Source: Deltaproteobacteria bacterium
Lineage (GTDB): Bacteria > Desulfobacterota > Deferrimicrobia > Deferrimicrobiales > Deferrimicrobiaceae
Direction of reading: 5' to 3'
Length of the DNA stretch: 64,000 nt
Assembly (NCBI GenBank): GCA_021815305.1
Contig: JAKAHC010000008.1
Location: forward strand, 62,001-126,000
The notes under the pieces were generated by a model. The model was given only the letters and a program-made list of their open reading frames with translations. It had not been told where the DNA came from and did no database searches. Numbering within the stretch: position 1 is the first letter of the stretch; each line of letters starts with the position of its first letter. This document shows positions 17,675 through 27,375 of the stretch, one piece after another. Both the position numbers and the translations under genes were made by a program.

Positions 17675-18442
17675 ATGCCGGAAATCACCGTCCAGGGCGA
17701 TACGGTCCGGTTCCAGGACAGCGTGAAGGAGGCGCCGCGCACCGTCGTGTTCCTGCACGGGGCCGGAGGCTCCCACCACACCTTCCGGGACCAGTGGGCC
17801 GGGCTGAAAGGGGCCGCGCGCCTCGTCATCCCGGACCTCCCGGGCCACGCGATGAGCGGGGGATCTCCCCGCGAGACGGTGGATGCCCATGCCGACTGGG
17901 TCTGCGAGTTCGTGAAGGAGCTGGGTCTGCAGAAATTCCTTCTCGCCGGGCACTCGATGGGGGGCGCGATCGCGCTGCAGTCCGCCCTGAAAGGCCAGAA
18001 GGGGATCGAGGCCCTCGTTCTTCTCGGCACGGGCGCGAAGCTCCGGATCAGCCCCTTGATCTACGAGGGGATCGCGGAACGGTTCAAGGAGTACGCCCCC
18101 GAGCTGGTGGCCCTGATGATGTCCCCCGCCGCCTCTGTCGTGCTCCGGGAGGATGTCACGAAGGACATGATTTCCACGCGGCCGTCCACGTTCCTCGCGG
18201 ACTTCCGGGCGTGCAACGGGTTCGACGTGATGGACCGCCTCGGCGAGATCCGGATGCCCGCCCTCGTTGTCGCCGGAGATGCCGACCGCCTGACGCCCCT
18301 GAAGTACGGGGAATATCTCGCCGCGAACCTCCGCGGGGGGGTGCTCAAGATCATCCGCGGCGCGGGGCACCTCGCGATGCTCGAGCGTCCCTCCGAGGTC
18401 AACGACGTCATCTTCTCCTTCATCCAATCCCTCGGGGGGTAG
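17675..18442 (+). CDS. Alpha/beta-hydrolase fold protein
   Basis: A 255-residue hydrolase with an apparently intact catalytic triad: nucleophile Ser in AGHSMGGAIAL, Asp in VAGDADRLTP and His in GAGHLAMLERP. The oxyanion HG motif is VVFLHGAGGSHHTF. Substrate is unknown; esterases, C-C hydrolases and thioesterases share this pattern. It starts at ATG 17675 after a G-rich Shine-Dalgarno (CAGGGGGGG) and is divergent from the membrane Fe-S oxidoreductase gene. A TATACT at 17638-17643 is a possible -10, but no convincing -35 is visible. Confidence 0.85.
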   Translation: MPEITVQGDTVRFQDSVKEAPRTVVFLHGAGGSHHTFRDQWAGLKGAARLVIPDLPGHAMSGGSPRETVDAHADWVCEFVKELGLQKFLLAGHSMGGAIALQSALKGQKGIEALVLLGTGAKLRISPLIYEGIAERFKEYAPELVALMMSPAASVVLREDVTKDMISTRPSTFLADFRACNGFDVMDRLGEIRMPALVVAGDADRLTPLKYGEYLAANLRGGVLKIIRGAGHLAMLERPSEVNDVIFSFIQSLGG

Positions 18443-18529
18443 ACCGGTTTCCTTCCTCCGGCGACAGGTTCCCGGAGAGAGGGGACTTGTCCCCCGGGCG
18501 GGAGCGGGGGCGTGTGATAAGCTGTTTCG

Positions 18530-19921
18530 ATGGACTCGAACGCCCTATCTTCGCTCGGCAATCTGTTCGGCGAGCGGCTGAGGACATCCCTCGAAACGCG
18601 CATCGCCTACTCGTTCGACGCCACGAGGAAGGTGCACCTTCCCGACGCCGTCGTTTTCCCCGAAACCGCGGGGGAGGTGCGTGATGCGGTCCTTCTTGCG
18701 AACCGCCACCGTTTCCCCATCGTTCCGCGGGGGGCCGGCTCCGGTTTCTCCGGGGGGGCGCTCCCCGTGCGGGGGGGTGTGGTGCTCTCCACGGAACGGA
18801 TGGACCGGATCCTCTCCATCGACACGGAAAACCTGTACGCGGTGGTCGAGCCTGGCGTTGTGACGGAGACGCTCAAGGAGGAGGCAAGGAAGCGTGGGCT
18901 CTTCTATCCCCCGGACCCCGCCTCCCTCAAGTTCAGCACCATCGGGGGAAACATCGCCGAGGGCTCCGGCGGCATGTGCGCCGTGAAGTACGGCGTCACC
19001 CGGGACTACGTCCTCGGGCTCGATGCCGTGCTGGGCACGGGGGAGCTGGTCCGGACGGGTGTTTCGACGGCGAAGGGGGTCGTGGGGTACGACCTCACGC
19101 GGATGCTCGTGGGGTCCGAGGGGACCCTCGGGATCGTCACGCGGGCGACGCTTCGGCTCGTACCGTACCCTGAGGCGACCGTTACGCTTCTCGCCTTCTT
19201 CCCGGGGAACCGCAACGCCGCCGCCGCCGTCAACGGGATCGTCGAGGCGAGGGTGACCCCGTCCGCGATGGAGCTGATGGACCGGACGGCCATCGACTGC
19301 GTCCAGGCGGTGACGCCGGTCTCCCTTCCTGAGGGGACCGGGAGCGCCCTCCTCCTGGAGGTGGACGGGCCCGGTGACGCGGTCGGGCGCGAGGCCGGCC
19401 GGGTGGAGGAGGCCTGCCGCTCCCGCGGCGCCCTCGAGGTGCGGCGGGCCTCGTCGGTTTCGGGCCGGGAGGAGCTCTGGAAGCTCCGGCGCTCGATCTC
19501 CCCCGGGTTGCTCCGGATCGCCCCCGTCAAGATCAACGAGGACATCGTCGTGCCGAGGAGCAGGCTGGCCGACATGCTGGATTTTCTCTCCGGGCTCGCG
19601 GACCGGAAGAACGTGCGGATCATCAACTTCGGGCATGCGGGGGACGGCAACATCCACGTGAACCTCATGATCTCGGGCGTCGACGCCGCGGAAACCGCGC
19701 GCGCGGAGGAAGCGGTGGAGGAGATCTTCCGGACGACCGTGGAGATGGGGGGGACGATTTCCGGCGAGCACGGGGTGGGGATCTCCAAGGCGCCGTTCCT
19801 GGAAATGGAGGTCGGCCCGCTGGGCGTCTCCGTGATGAAGCGGCTGAAGGGATGCTTCGACCCGAACGGGATCCTGAACCCCGGAAAGATCTTCCTCGAC
19901 GAGGCCGCGGTGCGCGGGTGA
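18530..19921 (+). CDS. FAD-linked oxidase, glycolate oxidase GlcD / D-lactate dehydrogenase type
   Basis: Flavoprotein subunit that oxidises a 2-hydroxy acid (glycolate, D-lactate or similar). The 463-residue product has the PCMH-type FAD domain: VPRGAGSGFSGGALPV, PDPASLKFSTIGGNIAEGSG and GYDLTRMLVGSEGTLGIVT, then the C-terminal cap with NFGHAGDGNIHVN and SGEHGVGISKAPFL typical of GlcD/DLD. It overlaps the next gene by GTGA, making a GlcD-GlcF pair. The substrate is inferred only at family level. A GGGGAC hairpin at 18481-18494 precedes it without a T run. Confidence 0.9.
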   Translation: MDSNALSSLGNLFGERLRTSLETRIAYSFDATRKVHLPDAVVFPETAGEVRDAVLLANRHRFPIVPRGAGSGFSGGALPVRGGVVLSTERMDRILSIDTENLYAVVEPGVVTETLKEEARKRGLFYPPDPASLKFSTIGGNIAEGSGGMCAVKYGVTRDYVLGLDAVLGTGELVRTGVSTAKGVVGYDLTRMLVGSEGTLGIVTRATLRLVPYPEATVTLLAFFPGNRNAAAAVNGIVEARVTPSAMELMDRTAIDCVQAVTPVSLPEGTGSALLLEVDGPGDAVGREAGRVEEACRSRGALEVRRASSVSGREELWKLRRSISPGLLRIAPVKINEDIVVPRSRLADMLDFLSGLADRKNVRIINFGHAGDGNIHVNLMISGVDAAETARAEEAVEEIFRTTVEMGGTISGEHGVGISKAPFLEMEVGPLGVSVMKRLKGCFDPNGILNPGKIFLDEAAVRG

Positions 19922-21204
19922 AGGACGAGGAGCTCCGACGCCTGACCGCGCTCTGTGCCAGGTGCGGAACCTGCCGGACGGTCTGCACCCTCTACCCCGA
20001 GCGCAAGGCCGAGATCGCGGTGGCCCGGGGGAAGGTCGCGGTCCTCGATGCTGCGCTGACAGGCGAGGACGAAGACGCCCGGGGCGTGCAGGAGGCGCTC
20101 ACCGACTGCCTGCTCTGCGGACGTTGCGAACGGGCCTGCCCCAACCAGGTTCTGGTGGAGGAGATCCTGATGAAGGGGCGCGCCGACATGGCGGAGAAGG
20201 TCGGCGTCCCGGCCTGGAAGACGATCCTCTTCCAGGGGGTGATGAGATCCCCCGCCGTGAAGGGCGCGGCGCGCAGGGCGGCGGCGGCCGGCCAGAGGCT
20301 TTTGACGCCGGTGCCGACGGAGAGCGGTCTCCACTACAGGTTTCCTGCGGGGTTCGGGACCGCGGGCCGGACGGTGCCCCGGCTGCCGGCGAAGGGGTTC
20401 CTCGATACGCTCGGAAGGGGGGAGGCGGTCTCCGGGGAGGTGATGCTCTTCGTCGGGTGCGTCTTCGACCACGTGTACCCGCAGGTCGGGCGCGCCGCCT
20501 ACGAGACCGTGAAGGCTTCGGGGAAACCGGTGGCCGTGTTCCGGGACGCTCCGTGCTGCGGGCTTCCCGCCATGGTTTCCGGAGACCGGCGATCGGCCAT
20601 GATGTGCGCCGGGGAGAACCTGCGCCGTATCCGGGAGGCGGCGCCCCGCGCCGTCGTGTTCCCGTGCGGGTCCTGCCTCCTCATGTTCCGGAGGAACGTC
20701 TTCTCGCTGTTCCCGGAGGGGCATCCGTTGCGGGAGGACGCCTCCTTCGTCGCGGAACGCTCCGTGGACTATGCGAGCTTCCTTCTCTCCGAGGGGGTCC
20801 TGGACCGGCTGCCGGACCCGCCCGCGGGGGAGAAGACCGGCGAGATCGGTTACCACGACCCATGCCACCTGTCCGGGACGCTCGGGCGGGGGCCGCAGGC
20901 GAGGGAGGTGCTCTCGCGGACCGTCGGCCCGGCTTTCGCCGAAATGGAGGGGGCGGACCTGTGCTGCGGGTACGGGGGGACGTTCAACGCGCGGGAGTAT
21001 CCCACGTCGGCCCGGATCGGGGAGCGGAAGATCGCCCTCGCGGCGCGGGGAGGGACGAAGGTGATCTCGACCGCCTGTTCGGGGTGCGTCCTCCAGATGC
21101 GCGACATGGCGGCGCGCCTCGATCCGTCGCTCCGCGTGGTCCACATCGCGGAACTCGTTTTCCAGGCGATTTCCGGCGCCGGGCGGTCCCCCGGCCGCCG
21201 TTGA
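19918..21204 (+). CDS. (Fe-S)-binding oxidoreductase subunit, GlcF-like
   Basis: A 428-residue partner of the upstream FAD-linked oxidase. The N-terminus carries two [4Fe-4S] motifs, CARCGTCRTVCTLYP and CLLCGRCERACPNQ. The rest holds two CCG cysteine-rich domains, seen as APCCGLPAM with FPCGSCL and DPCHLSG with DLCCGYGGTF, like GlcF, LldE and HdrD. It would receive electrons from the flavin subunit and pass them on to a membrane acceptor. It starts at GTG 19918, overlapping the GlcD stop, so the pair is translationally coupled. Cytosolic or membrane-peripheral; no transmembrane segment is visible. Confidence 0.9.
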   Translation: MKDEELRRLTALCARCGTCRTVCTLYPERKAEIAVARGKVAVLDAALTGEDEDARGVQEALTDCLLCGRCERACPNQVLVEEILMKGRADMAEKVGVPAWKTILFQGVMRSPAVKGAARRAAAAGQRLLTPVPTESGLHYRFPAGFGTAGRTVPRLPAKGFLDTLGRGEAVSGEVMLFVGCVFDHVYPQVGRAAYETVKASGKPVAVFRDAPCCGLPAMVSGDRRSAMMCAGENLRRIREAAPRAVVFPCGSCLLMFRRNVFSLFPEGHPLREDASFVAERSVDYASFLLSEGVLDRLPDPPAGEKTGEIGYHDPCHLSGTLGRGPQAREVLSRTVGPAFAEMEGADLCCGYGGTFNAREYPTSARIGERKIALAARGGTKVISTACSGCVLQMRDMAARLDPSLRVVHIAELVFQAISGAGRSPGRR

Positions 21205-21230
21205 CACGCTGCTTTGCCGGATGATATGTA
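21201..21230 (+). promoter_or_regulatory. Candidate sigma-70 promoter of the propionyl-CoA operon
   Basis: TTGACA at 21201-21206, sharing bases with the stop codon of the upstream gene, then an 18-base spacer and TATGTA at 21225-21230. It lies 40 bases before the carboxyltransferase start and would drive the four genes to 26555. Confidence 0.6.
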
Positions 21231-21270
21231 ACACCATCGCTCACATGTCGCGCCTACGCAGGAGGAGGGA

Positions 21271-22815
21271 ATGCCGCTCCAGGAGATGTTCGAGGAGTTG
21301 CGCAGGAAGAACGCCCTCGCGTTGGAGGGGGGCGGCCGGAAACGGATCGAAACCCAGCACGCGCAGGGGAAACTGACGGCGCGGGAGCGGATCGAACTCC
21401 TCCTGGACCCGAACTCCTTCGTCGAGATGGACCGCTTCGTGCAGCACCGCTGCGCCGACTTCGAGATGGAGAAATACCTGGGCGACGGGGTGGTGACGGG
21501 GTACGGGCAGGTCAACGGGCGCCTCGCGTACGTCTTCGCCCAGGACTTCACCGTGTTCGGCGGCTCCCTTTCCGAGGCGTACGCCGAGAAGATCTGCAAG
21601 ATCATGGACCACGCCGTTCGCAACGGGGCGCCGGTCGTGGGGCTGAACGATTCCGGCGGGGCGCGCATCCAGGAGGGCGTGCAGAGCCTCGCGGGATACG
21701 CGGACATCTTCCTGCGCAACACCCTCTCCTCCGGGGTGGTCCCCCAGATCTCCGCCATCATGGGGCCGTGCGCGGGGGGGGCGGTGTACTCCCCGGCCAT
21801 CACCGACTTCATCCTGATGGTGAAGAACACTTCCTACATGTTCGTCACGGGTCCCGACGTGATCAGGACGGTCACCCACGAGGAGGTCACGAAGGAGAAC
21901 CTCGGCGGGGCGATGACGCACAACGAGCGCAGCGGAGTGGCCCACTTCGCCGCGGAGGACGAGAAGGAGTGTCTCTACCTCATCCGGGAACTCCTCTCCT
22001 ATATTCCCCAGAACAACACGGAGGACCCTCCGTTCGTCGCGCCGAAGGATTCCCCGGACCGGATGGACGACTCCCTGAACCACGTGGTCCCCGACATCCC
22101 GACGAAACCCTACGACATCCGGGACGTCGTGAAGAGGGTTGTGGACGACGGCGTCTTCCTCGAGATCCAGGAGCACTACGCCAGGAACATCGTCATCGGC
22201 TTCGCACGGATGAACGGCCGCTCCATCGGCATCGTCGCGAACCAGCCCTCCGTCCTCGCGGGCTGCCTCGACATCAACTCCTCCATCAAGGGGGCGCGTT
22301 TCGTCCGGTTCTGCGACGCCTTCAACATCCCGCTGCTCACGTTCGTGGACGTGCCGGGTTTCCTTCCGGGCACGAACCAGGAGTACGGCGGGATCATCAA
22401 GCACGGGGCGAAGCTCCTCTACGCCTTCGCGGAGGCCACCGTCCCGAAGGTGACCGTGATCACCCGGAAGGCGTACGGCGGCGCCTACGACGTCATGTCC
22501 TCCAAGCACATCCGCGCCGACGTCAATTTCGCCTTTCCCACCGCCGAGATCGCGGTGATGGGGCCGGACGGGGCGGTAAACATCATCTTCCGGAAGGAGC
22601 TCGTAAAGTCGGACAACCCCGAGAAGACCAAGGCCGCGCTCGTGGCCGACTACAGGGAGCGGTTCGCCTCCCCGTACAAGGCGGCGGAGCTGGGCTACAT
22701 CGACGAGGTCATCATGCCGGCGGAGACGCGGCCCAAGGTCATCAAGGCGTTCGAGATGCTCCGGAACAAACGCGACGCGAACCCGCCGAAGAAGCACGGC
22801 AACATCCCCCTGTAG
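21271..22815 (+). CDS. pccB: Propionyl-CoA carboxylase, carboxyltransferase (beta) subunit
   Basis: Transfers CO2 from carboxybiotin to an acyl-CoA. The 514-residue protein has two crotonase-like halves. [39 protein letters not shown] and the oxyanion segment [14 protein letters not shown] lie in the N-half; [37 protein letters not shown] and [15 protein letters not shown] in the C-half. These match PccB and the methylmalonyl-CoA decarboxylase alpha subunit, which cannot be separated by motif. The neighbouring biotin carboxylase and mutase favour propionyl-CoA carboxylase. ATG after GGAGGAGGGA. Confidence 0.92.
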   Translation: MPLQEMFEELRRKNALALEGGGRKRIETQHAQGKLTARERIELLLDPNSFVEMDRFVQHRCADFEMEKYLGDGVVTGYGQVNGRLAYVFAQDFTVFGGSLSEAYAEKICKIMDHAVRNGAPVVGLNDSGGARIQEGVQSLAGYADIFLRNTLSSGVVPQISAIMGPCAGGAVYSPAITDFILMVKNTSYMFVTGPDVIRTVTHEEVTKENLGGAMTHNERSGVAHFAAEDEKECLYLIRELLSYIPQNNTEDPPFVAPKDSPDRMDDSLNHVVPDIPTKPYDIRDVVKRVVDDGVFLEIQEHYARNIVIGFARMNGRSIGIVANQPSVLAGCLDINSSIKGARFVRFCDAFNIPLLTFVDVPGFLPGTNQEYGGIIKHGAKLLYAFAEATVPKVTVITRKAYGGAYDVMSSKHIRADVNFAFPTAEIAVMGPDGAVNIIFRKELVKSDNPEKTKAALVADYRERFASPYKAAELGYIDEVIMPAETRPKVIKAFEMLRNKRDANPPKKHGNIPL

Positions 22816-22825
22816 GAGGCCGACG

Positions 22826-24349
22826 GTGTTCGACAAGATCCTGATCGCCAATCGCGGGGAGATCGCCGTCCGCGTGCTGCGCGCCTGCAAGGAGATGGGG
22901 ATCCGCACGGTGGGTGTGTTCTCCGAGGTGGACCGGAAGGCCCTCCACACCCGCTACGCGGAGGAGGCGTACTGCATCGGTCCCGCACCCGCCCGGGAGT
23001 CGTACCTGGACATCGACAAGGTCATCGCGGTCGCGAGAAAGAGCGGGGCGCAGGCCATCCATCCGGGGTACGGCTTCCTCGCGGAGAACCCGTTGTTCGC
23101 GGACCGGTGCGAGAAGGAGGGGATCAAGCTCATCGGCCCCTCGGCGTACGCCATGAGGACGATGGGTTCGAAGACCCTCGCCCGCAAGACCGTCCAGGCG
23201 GCGGGGGTCCCGGTGGTGCCCGGCACCGTGGAGCCGATCTCGACCGAGGAGGAGGTGATCCGCGCCGCGAAAACGATCGGATTCCCCGTGATGCTGAAGG
23301 CCACCGCGGGCGGCGGCGGGAAGGGGCTGCGCCTGGTCCGGGAGGAGCCGGAGCTCCGCTCGGCCCTCCGGATGGCGAAATCCGAGGCGAAATCCGCCTT
23401 CAGCGACGATTCCGTCTACGTCGAGAAGTACATCGAGAACCCGCGCCACGTCGAGATCCAGATCCTCGGGGACCGGCACGGGAACCATGTCCACCTCGGC
23501 GAGCGGGAGTGCTCCATACAGCGCCGCCACCAGAAGGTCATCGAGGAGTCCCCCTCGGTCATCGTCACCCCCGAAATGCGGGAGGCGATGGGGAAGGTCG
23601 CCATCGAGGCGGCGCGAGCGGTCGCCTACGAGGGGGCGGGAACGTGCGAGTTCCTCGTGGACACGCACCGCGACTTCTTCTTCCTCGAGATGAACACCCG
23701 GCTGCAGGTGGAGCACCCGGTCACGGAGATGGTGACGGGGATCGACATCGTCAAGGAGCAGATCCGGGTGGCGGCGGGGGAGAAGCTTTCCATCCGGCAG
23801 GAGGACGTGAAGCAGACGGGTCACGCCATCGAGTGCCGCGTCTACGCGGAGGACCCCGAGCGGAACTTCATCCCGTGCCCCGGCAGGATCACGTCGCTGC
23901 GCGTTCCCGGGGGCCCGGGCGTGCGGGACGACTCCGGCGTGTATGCGGGGTTCGAGATCCCCATCTACTACGACCCGATCATCTCCAAGCTGGTGGCGTG
24001 GGGGAAGGACCGGGCCGAGGCGATCGGCCGGATGAAGCGGGCCCTGGCCGTCTACGTCGTCACCGGGGTGAAGACGACCGTTCCCTTCCACATCCGCGTC
24101 ATGAAGAACCGGCACTTCATCGAGGGGAACTTCGACACGGATTTCATCGACAACGTGTTTTTCAGGGAAGAGGAGGCGCGGCAGCTGGCGAACGAGGAGG
24201 TCGCGCTGTGCACGGCCGCGATCCAGGAGCACATCGAGGAGCGCCGGCGCGCTGTGAGCCGAAACCCCGGGGAGGCGACGGGTCCCGTCTCGATGTGGAA
24301 ATACGCCGCGCGCCCGGGAATTCCGAAGATCGGCCAGGTGGGGCGATGA
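22826..24349 (+). CDS. pccA: Biotin carboxylase subunit of acyl-CoA carboxylase
   Basis: ATP-dependent carboxylation of biotin. The 507-residue ATP-grasp protein begins [20 protein letters not shown] and shows [15 protein letters not shown], the ATP loop [48 protein letters not shown], and [20 protein letters not shown] with the catalytic Glu and Arg. It lacks a biotin-carrier domain, which is encoded by the next, overlapping gene. GTG start at 22826. Together with the neighbours it forms a three-polypeptide propionyl-CoA carboxylase. An acetyl-CoA carboxylase role is less likely in this context. Confidence 0.92.
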   Translation: MFDKILIANRGEIAVRVLRACKEMGIRTVGVFSEVDRKALHTRYAEEAYCIGPAPARESYLDIDKVIAVARKSGAQAIHPGYGFLAENPLFADRCEKEGIKLIGPSAYAMRTMGSKTLARKTVQAAGVPVVPGTVEPISTEEEVIRAAKTIGFPVMLKATAGGGGKGLRLVREEPELRSALRMAKSEAKSAFSDDSVYVEKYIENPRHVEIQILGDRHGNHVHLGERECSIQRRHQKVIEESPSVIVTPEMREAMGKVAIEAARAVAYEGAGTCEFLVDTHRDFFFLEMNTRLQVEHPVTEMVTGIDIVKEQIRVAAGEKLSIRQEDVKQTGHAIECRVYAEDPERNFIPCPGRITSLRVPGGPGVRDDSGVYAGFEIPIYYDPIISKLVAWGKDRAEAIGRMKRALAVYVVTGVKTTVPFHIRVMKNRHFIEGNFDTDFIDNVFFREEEARQLANEEVALCTAAIQEHIEERRRAVSRNPGEATGPVSMWKYAARPGIPKIGQVGR

Positions 24350-24855
24350 ACTACGTTGCCACGATCGGGAGTCGGGAAGTGAAGATCTCCGTCGAGGATC
24401 TGGGCGGATCGAACTACAAGGTCTCGATCGACGGTGTGGAGCGCGTCGTCGACGCGCAGATGGTGGCGACCCGTCTCTGGTCGGTTCTCTGCGGCAACGC
24501 GTCCTTCGAGGTCGACGTGACCCGCCTCCCGGGGATGGGCGAGGAGTTCGAGGTCCTGATCAACGGGGACTGCCACAAGTTTTCCCTGATGAACGAGCAG
24601 CGGAAGGCGATGATCCGCGCCGGGGGGAAAGGCGCCGCCGGGAAGGCGATGATCACCTCCCCGATGCCGGGGAAAGTCGTCAAACTCCTGGTCGAGGTGG
24701 GGCAGGAGGTCCGGGCCGACCAGGGGGTGGTCGTCGTCGAGGCGATGAAGATGGAGAACGAGCTCAAGACGGCTTTGGCGGGGAAGGTCAAGGAAACCTT
24801 CGTCGAAGAGGGCGATATCGTGGAGGCGGGAGCGAAGCTGCTCCTGGTGGAGTAG
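24346..24855 (+). CDS. Biotin carboxyl carrier protein
   Basis: A 169-residue carrier subunit. The C-terminal biotinyl domain has the biotin-acceptor Lys in [14 protein letters not shown] and the preceding [19 protein letters not shown] strand. The N-terminal ~90 residues form a variable domain that presumably binds the carboxylase or transferase. The ATG overlaps the biotin carboxylase stop (ATGA). The BirA ligase encoded at 27376 would attach biotin. Length exceeds the minimal 70-residue domain and fits acyl-CoA carboxylase carriers rather than AccB, which usually has an Ala/Pro-rich linker. Confidence 0.92.
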   Translation: MNYVATIGSREVKISVEDLGGSNYKVSIDGVERVVDAQMVATRLWSVLCGNASFEVDVTRLPGMGEEFEVLINGDCHKFSLMNEQRKAMIRAGGKGAAGKAMITSPMPGKVVKLLVEVGQEVRADQGVVVVEAMKMENELKTALAGKVKETFVEEGDIVEAGAKLLLVE

Positions 24856-24863
24856 GAGGATCG

Positions 24864-26555
24864 ATGCCGGCAAAGGGCGCCAGGGGCGGGAAAGGGACGG
24901 CGGTCCGCGAGGCTTCGGCCCGGTGGGAGAAGGAAACCCTGGGCCCGGCGGCGGCGAAAAGCCCGGAACGCCGCGCGCGGTTCGAGAGCACGTCGGGAGA
25001 GGAGATCCCGCGTCTCTACACGCCGGAGCATCTCTCGGAATTCGACTATTTGCGGGACGCCGGGTTTCCCGGCGAGTACCCGTTCACCCGCGGCGTTCAG
25101 CCCACGATGTACCGCGGCCGTTTCTGGACGATGCGGCAATACGCGGGGTTCGGGGACGCCCGGGAATCGAACAGGCGGTACCGGTACCTCCTGGACCACG
25201 GCCAGACGGGTCTTTCGGTGGCGTTCGACCTCCCCACCCAGATGGGGTACGACTCCGACAGCGCCATGGCGTTCGGCGAGGTGGGGAAGGTCGGCGTGGC
25301 GATCGATTCCCTCGAGGACATGGAAGTCCTCTTCGGCGGCATCCCGCTCGGGAAGGTTTCCACCTCGATGACGATCAACTCCACCGCCGCCATCCTGCTG
25401 GCGATGTACATCGCGGTGGGGGAAAAGCAGCGCGTCGCCGCCGGGGACCTGAACGGCACCATCCAGAACGACATCCTGAAGGAGTACATCGCCAGGGGGA
25501 CCTACATCTTTCCTCCCGCCCCCTCGATGCGCGTCATCACCGACATCTTCGCCTTCTGCAAGGAACGCGTCCCCCGGTGGAACACGATCAGCATCTCCGG
25601 GTACCACATCCGGGAGGCGGGTTCCACCGCGGTGCAGGAGATCGCCTTCACGCTGGCGAACGGGATCGCCTACGTGCAGGCCGCCATCGACGCCGGCATG
25701 TCGGTGGACTCCTTCGCGTCGCGCCTGGCGTTCTTCTTCAACTCCCACAACGATTTTCTCGAGGAGATCGCCAAGTTCCGCGCCGCACGCCGCCTCTGGG
25801 CGAAGATCATGCGGGACCGGTTCCACGCCAGGGATCCGCGGTCCTGGATGCTCCGCTTCCACACCCAGACCGCGGGGTCGTCCCTCACCGCGCAGCAGCC
25901 GGACAACAACATCGTCCGGGTCACGCTGCAGGCCCTGGCCGCCGTTCTCGGGGGAACCCAGTCCCTGCACACCAATTCGCGGGACGAGGCGCTTTCCCTT
26001 CCCACGGAGGAGTCGGTCCGCATCGCCCTCCGGACCCAGCAGCTCATCGCACACGAGAGCGGCGTGGCCGACACGATCGACCCCCTCGGGGGCTCCTACT
26101 GCATCGAATCCCTCACCTCCGCGATGGAGCGCCAGGCGGCGGAATACATCGGACGGATCGACCGGATGGGGGGGGTCGTCTCCGCGGTGGACGCGGGTTA
26201 CATCCAGAAGGAGATCCAGGACGCGTCCTACCGATACCAGCTTCAGATCGAACGCAGGGATCGGATCATCGTGGGCGTGAACGAGTTTCTCGTGAAGGAA
26301 GGCCCCCCCCCCGCGCTTCTCAAGGTCGATCCGCGGATCGAAAAGGAACAGCGCAGGCGGCTGTCCTCTCTCCGGAAACGGCGCGACGCAGCCGGGGTCC
26401 GCGCGGCGCTCGACGATCTCGGCGACGCATGCCGGGGAAAACGCAACGTCATGGTGCCCATCCTTTCCGCAGTTCGGGCCTACGCCACGTTGGGGGAAAT
26501 CTCCGACGTGATGCGGTCGGTCTTCGGCACCCACCAGGGGAAGGTCACGGTATAG
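24864..26555 (+). CDS. Methylmalonyl-CoA mutase, catalytic (large) chain
   Basis: Isomerises methylmalonyl-CoA to succinyl-CoA with adenosylcobalamin. The 563-residue product contains the TIM-barrel domain only: [85 protein letters not shown] and [20 protein letters not shown]. It ends after the [20 protein letters not shown] linker, so the B12-binding domain must be a separate polypeptide, as in two-gene bacterial and archaeal mutases. No B12 subunit, epimerase or MeaB chaperone follows here. AGGAGG lies 5 bases before the ATG. Confidence 0.93.
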   Translation: MPAKGARGGKGTAVREASARWEKETLGPAAAKSPERRARFESTSGEEIPRLYTPEHLSEFDYLRDAGFPGEYPFTRGVQPTMYRGRFWTMRQYAGFGDARESNRRYRYLLDHGQTGLSVAFDLPTQMGYDSDSAMAFGEVGKVGVAIDSLEDMEVLFGGIPLGKVSTSMTINSTAAILLAMYIAVGEKQRVAAGDLNGTIQNDILKEYIARGTYIFPPAPSMRVITDIFAFCKERVPRWNTISISGYHIREAGSTAVQEIAFTLANGIAYVQAAIDAGMSVDSFASRLAFFFNSHNDFLEEIAKFRAARRLWAKIMRDRFHARDPRSWMLRFHTQTAGSSLTAQQPDNNIVRVTLQALAAVLGGTQSLHTNSRDEALSLPTEESVRIALRTQQLIAHESGVADTIDPLGGSYCIESLTSAMERQAAEYIGRIDRMGGVVSAVDAGYIQKEIQDASYRYQLQIERRDRIIVGVNEFLVKEGPPPALLKVDPRIEKEQRRRLSSLRKRRDAAGVRAALDDLGDACRGKRNVMVPILSAVRAYATLGEISDVMRSVFGTHQGKVTV

Positions 26556-26639
26556 CTCCCGTCCGGCGCCCTCTTCGTGGGATAATGTAGGAAACGCAGC
26601 GCCGCAAAACCGCAAGACGCACCTGCCAGGGAGGAAGCG

Positions 26640-27221
26640 ATGTCCGAGATCCGATGGGTGACGGACTTCCAGGTCGCGTTGGAAAAGGCGAAATCCACGG
26701 GCCGGCCGGTCTTCCAGGACTTCTGGTACGACGGCTGAGTGGGCTGCGCCAGGATGAATACGGGTCCGTATTCAGAATCGTCCGTCGCCGATTTCCTTCA
26801 CGGGCAGTTCGTCCCGGTGCGGACGGAATGCTTCTGGGACAATCCCACCGAACTGATGGGCCGTTTCGACGTCAAATGGACGCCGACGTTCCTCGTCCAC
26901 GACGCGACCGGCAAGGAGCACCACCGGTTCGTGGGCTACGCCCCCACCGACGACCTCTTCGCCCACCTGTGGCTGGGGAAGGCGAAGATCCTGTACGACG
27001 GGGACCGGCCGGGGGATGCCATCCCCCTGTTCGAAACCATCCTCACCCGTCACCGGGATGCGGGAGCGGCGCCCGAGGCGGCATTTCTCCGTGGCGTTGC
27101 GGGGTACAAGCACACGCACGACCCGAAGGAACTGCGGAGGGCGTACGAGATCCTGACGTCGAAATACCCGCAGAGCGAGTGGGCGCGTCGGGCAGAGCCG
27201 TACTCCGCCATCCCCCTTTGA
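26640..27221 (+). CDS. Thioredoxin-fold selenoprotein (in-frame TGA = Sec33) with TPR-like tail
   Basis: A 193-codon frame starting at ATG 26640 after GGGAGGAAG, interrupted by one TGA at 26736-26738. Reading the TGA as selenocysteine gives PVFQDFWYDG-U-VGCARM, a U-x-x-C redox site exactly where thioredoxins have CxxC (Sec33, Cys36). The fold continues with FVPVRTECFWDN, the cis-Pro strand KWTPTFLVHDATG and HHRFVGY, then a TPR-like helical tail (GDAIPLFETILTRH, LRRAYEILTSKYPQSEWA). Cys-containing relatives with CIGC at this site are known to me from deltaproteobacteria. A hairpin follows the TGA at the right distance. A nonsense-mutated pseudogene is the alternative. Confidence 0.8.
26756..26773 (+). 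promoter_or_regulatory. Bacterial SECIS-like hairpin
   Basis: GAATAC (26756-26761), apical GGGTCC, GTATTC (26768-26773): a perfect 6-bp stem, or 8 bp if the loop closes to GT. The loop starts 23 bases after the TGA. Known bacterial SECIS elements sit immediately downstream with the apical loop 16-37 nt from the UGA and a G in its first two bases; both rules are met. It lies inside the coding sequence, as expected for SelB-dependent recoding. Confidence 0.7.
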
Positions 27222-27306
27222 ACCGGGCGGGAACCTCCTTCCGGGGAACCGGTCCCGTTACGGTTATCGCGTCGAGCCGGCGGCGGGGATCGGGGCCATC
27301 TTGGGG

Positions 27307-27339
27307 TTGATTTCCATTCTCCCGAAATGCTTAATGGAA
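27307..27339 (+). promoter_or_regulatory. Possible birA promoter with inverted repeat
   Basis: TTGATT (27307-27312), 17 bases, and CTTAAT (27330-27335) form a moderate sigma-70 promoter. Overlapping it is TTCCATT (27312-27318), 14 bases, AATGGAA (27333-27339). BirA operators in other bacteria are inverted half-sites spaced 14-16 bases apart, so this may be an autoregulatory site, although the half-site sequence differs from the known TTGTAAAC type. Confidence 0.35.
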
Positions 27340-27375
27340 TGAAGGTTCCACCGGATGCCATGCCGCGGGAGAGTG

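Noticed and set aside
18481..18494. GGGGAC-TT-GTCCCC hairpin before the GlcD-like gene as a terminator of the hydrolase gene
   Set aside because: Only 6 bp and no T run; kept as a mere inverted repeat.
26590..26639. Sequence with GCAAAACCGC and ACGCA pieces upstream of the selenoprotein, reminiscent of a GEMM (cyclic di-GMP) riboswitch
   Set aside because: The GAAA tetraloop, its receptor and the closing GGUAGC...GUUACC stem are missing, and the gap is too short for the full aptamer.
26736..26738. TGA read as a nonsense mutation in a thioredoxin pseudogene
   Set aside because: There is a single disruption, at the exact redox Cys position, followed by a correctly spaced hairpin and an intact downstream frame; selenocysteine explains more. 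It remains the main alternative.
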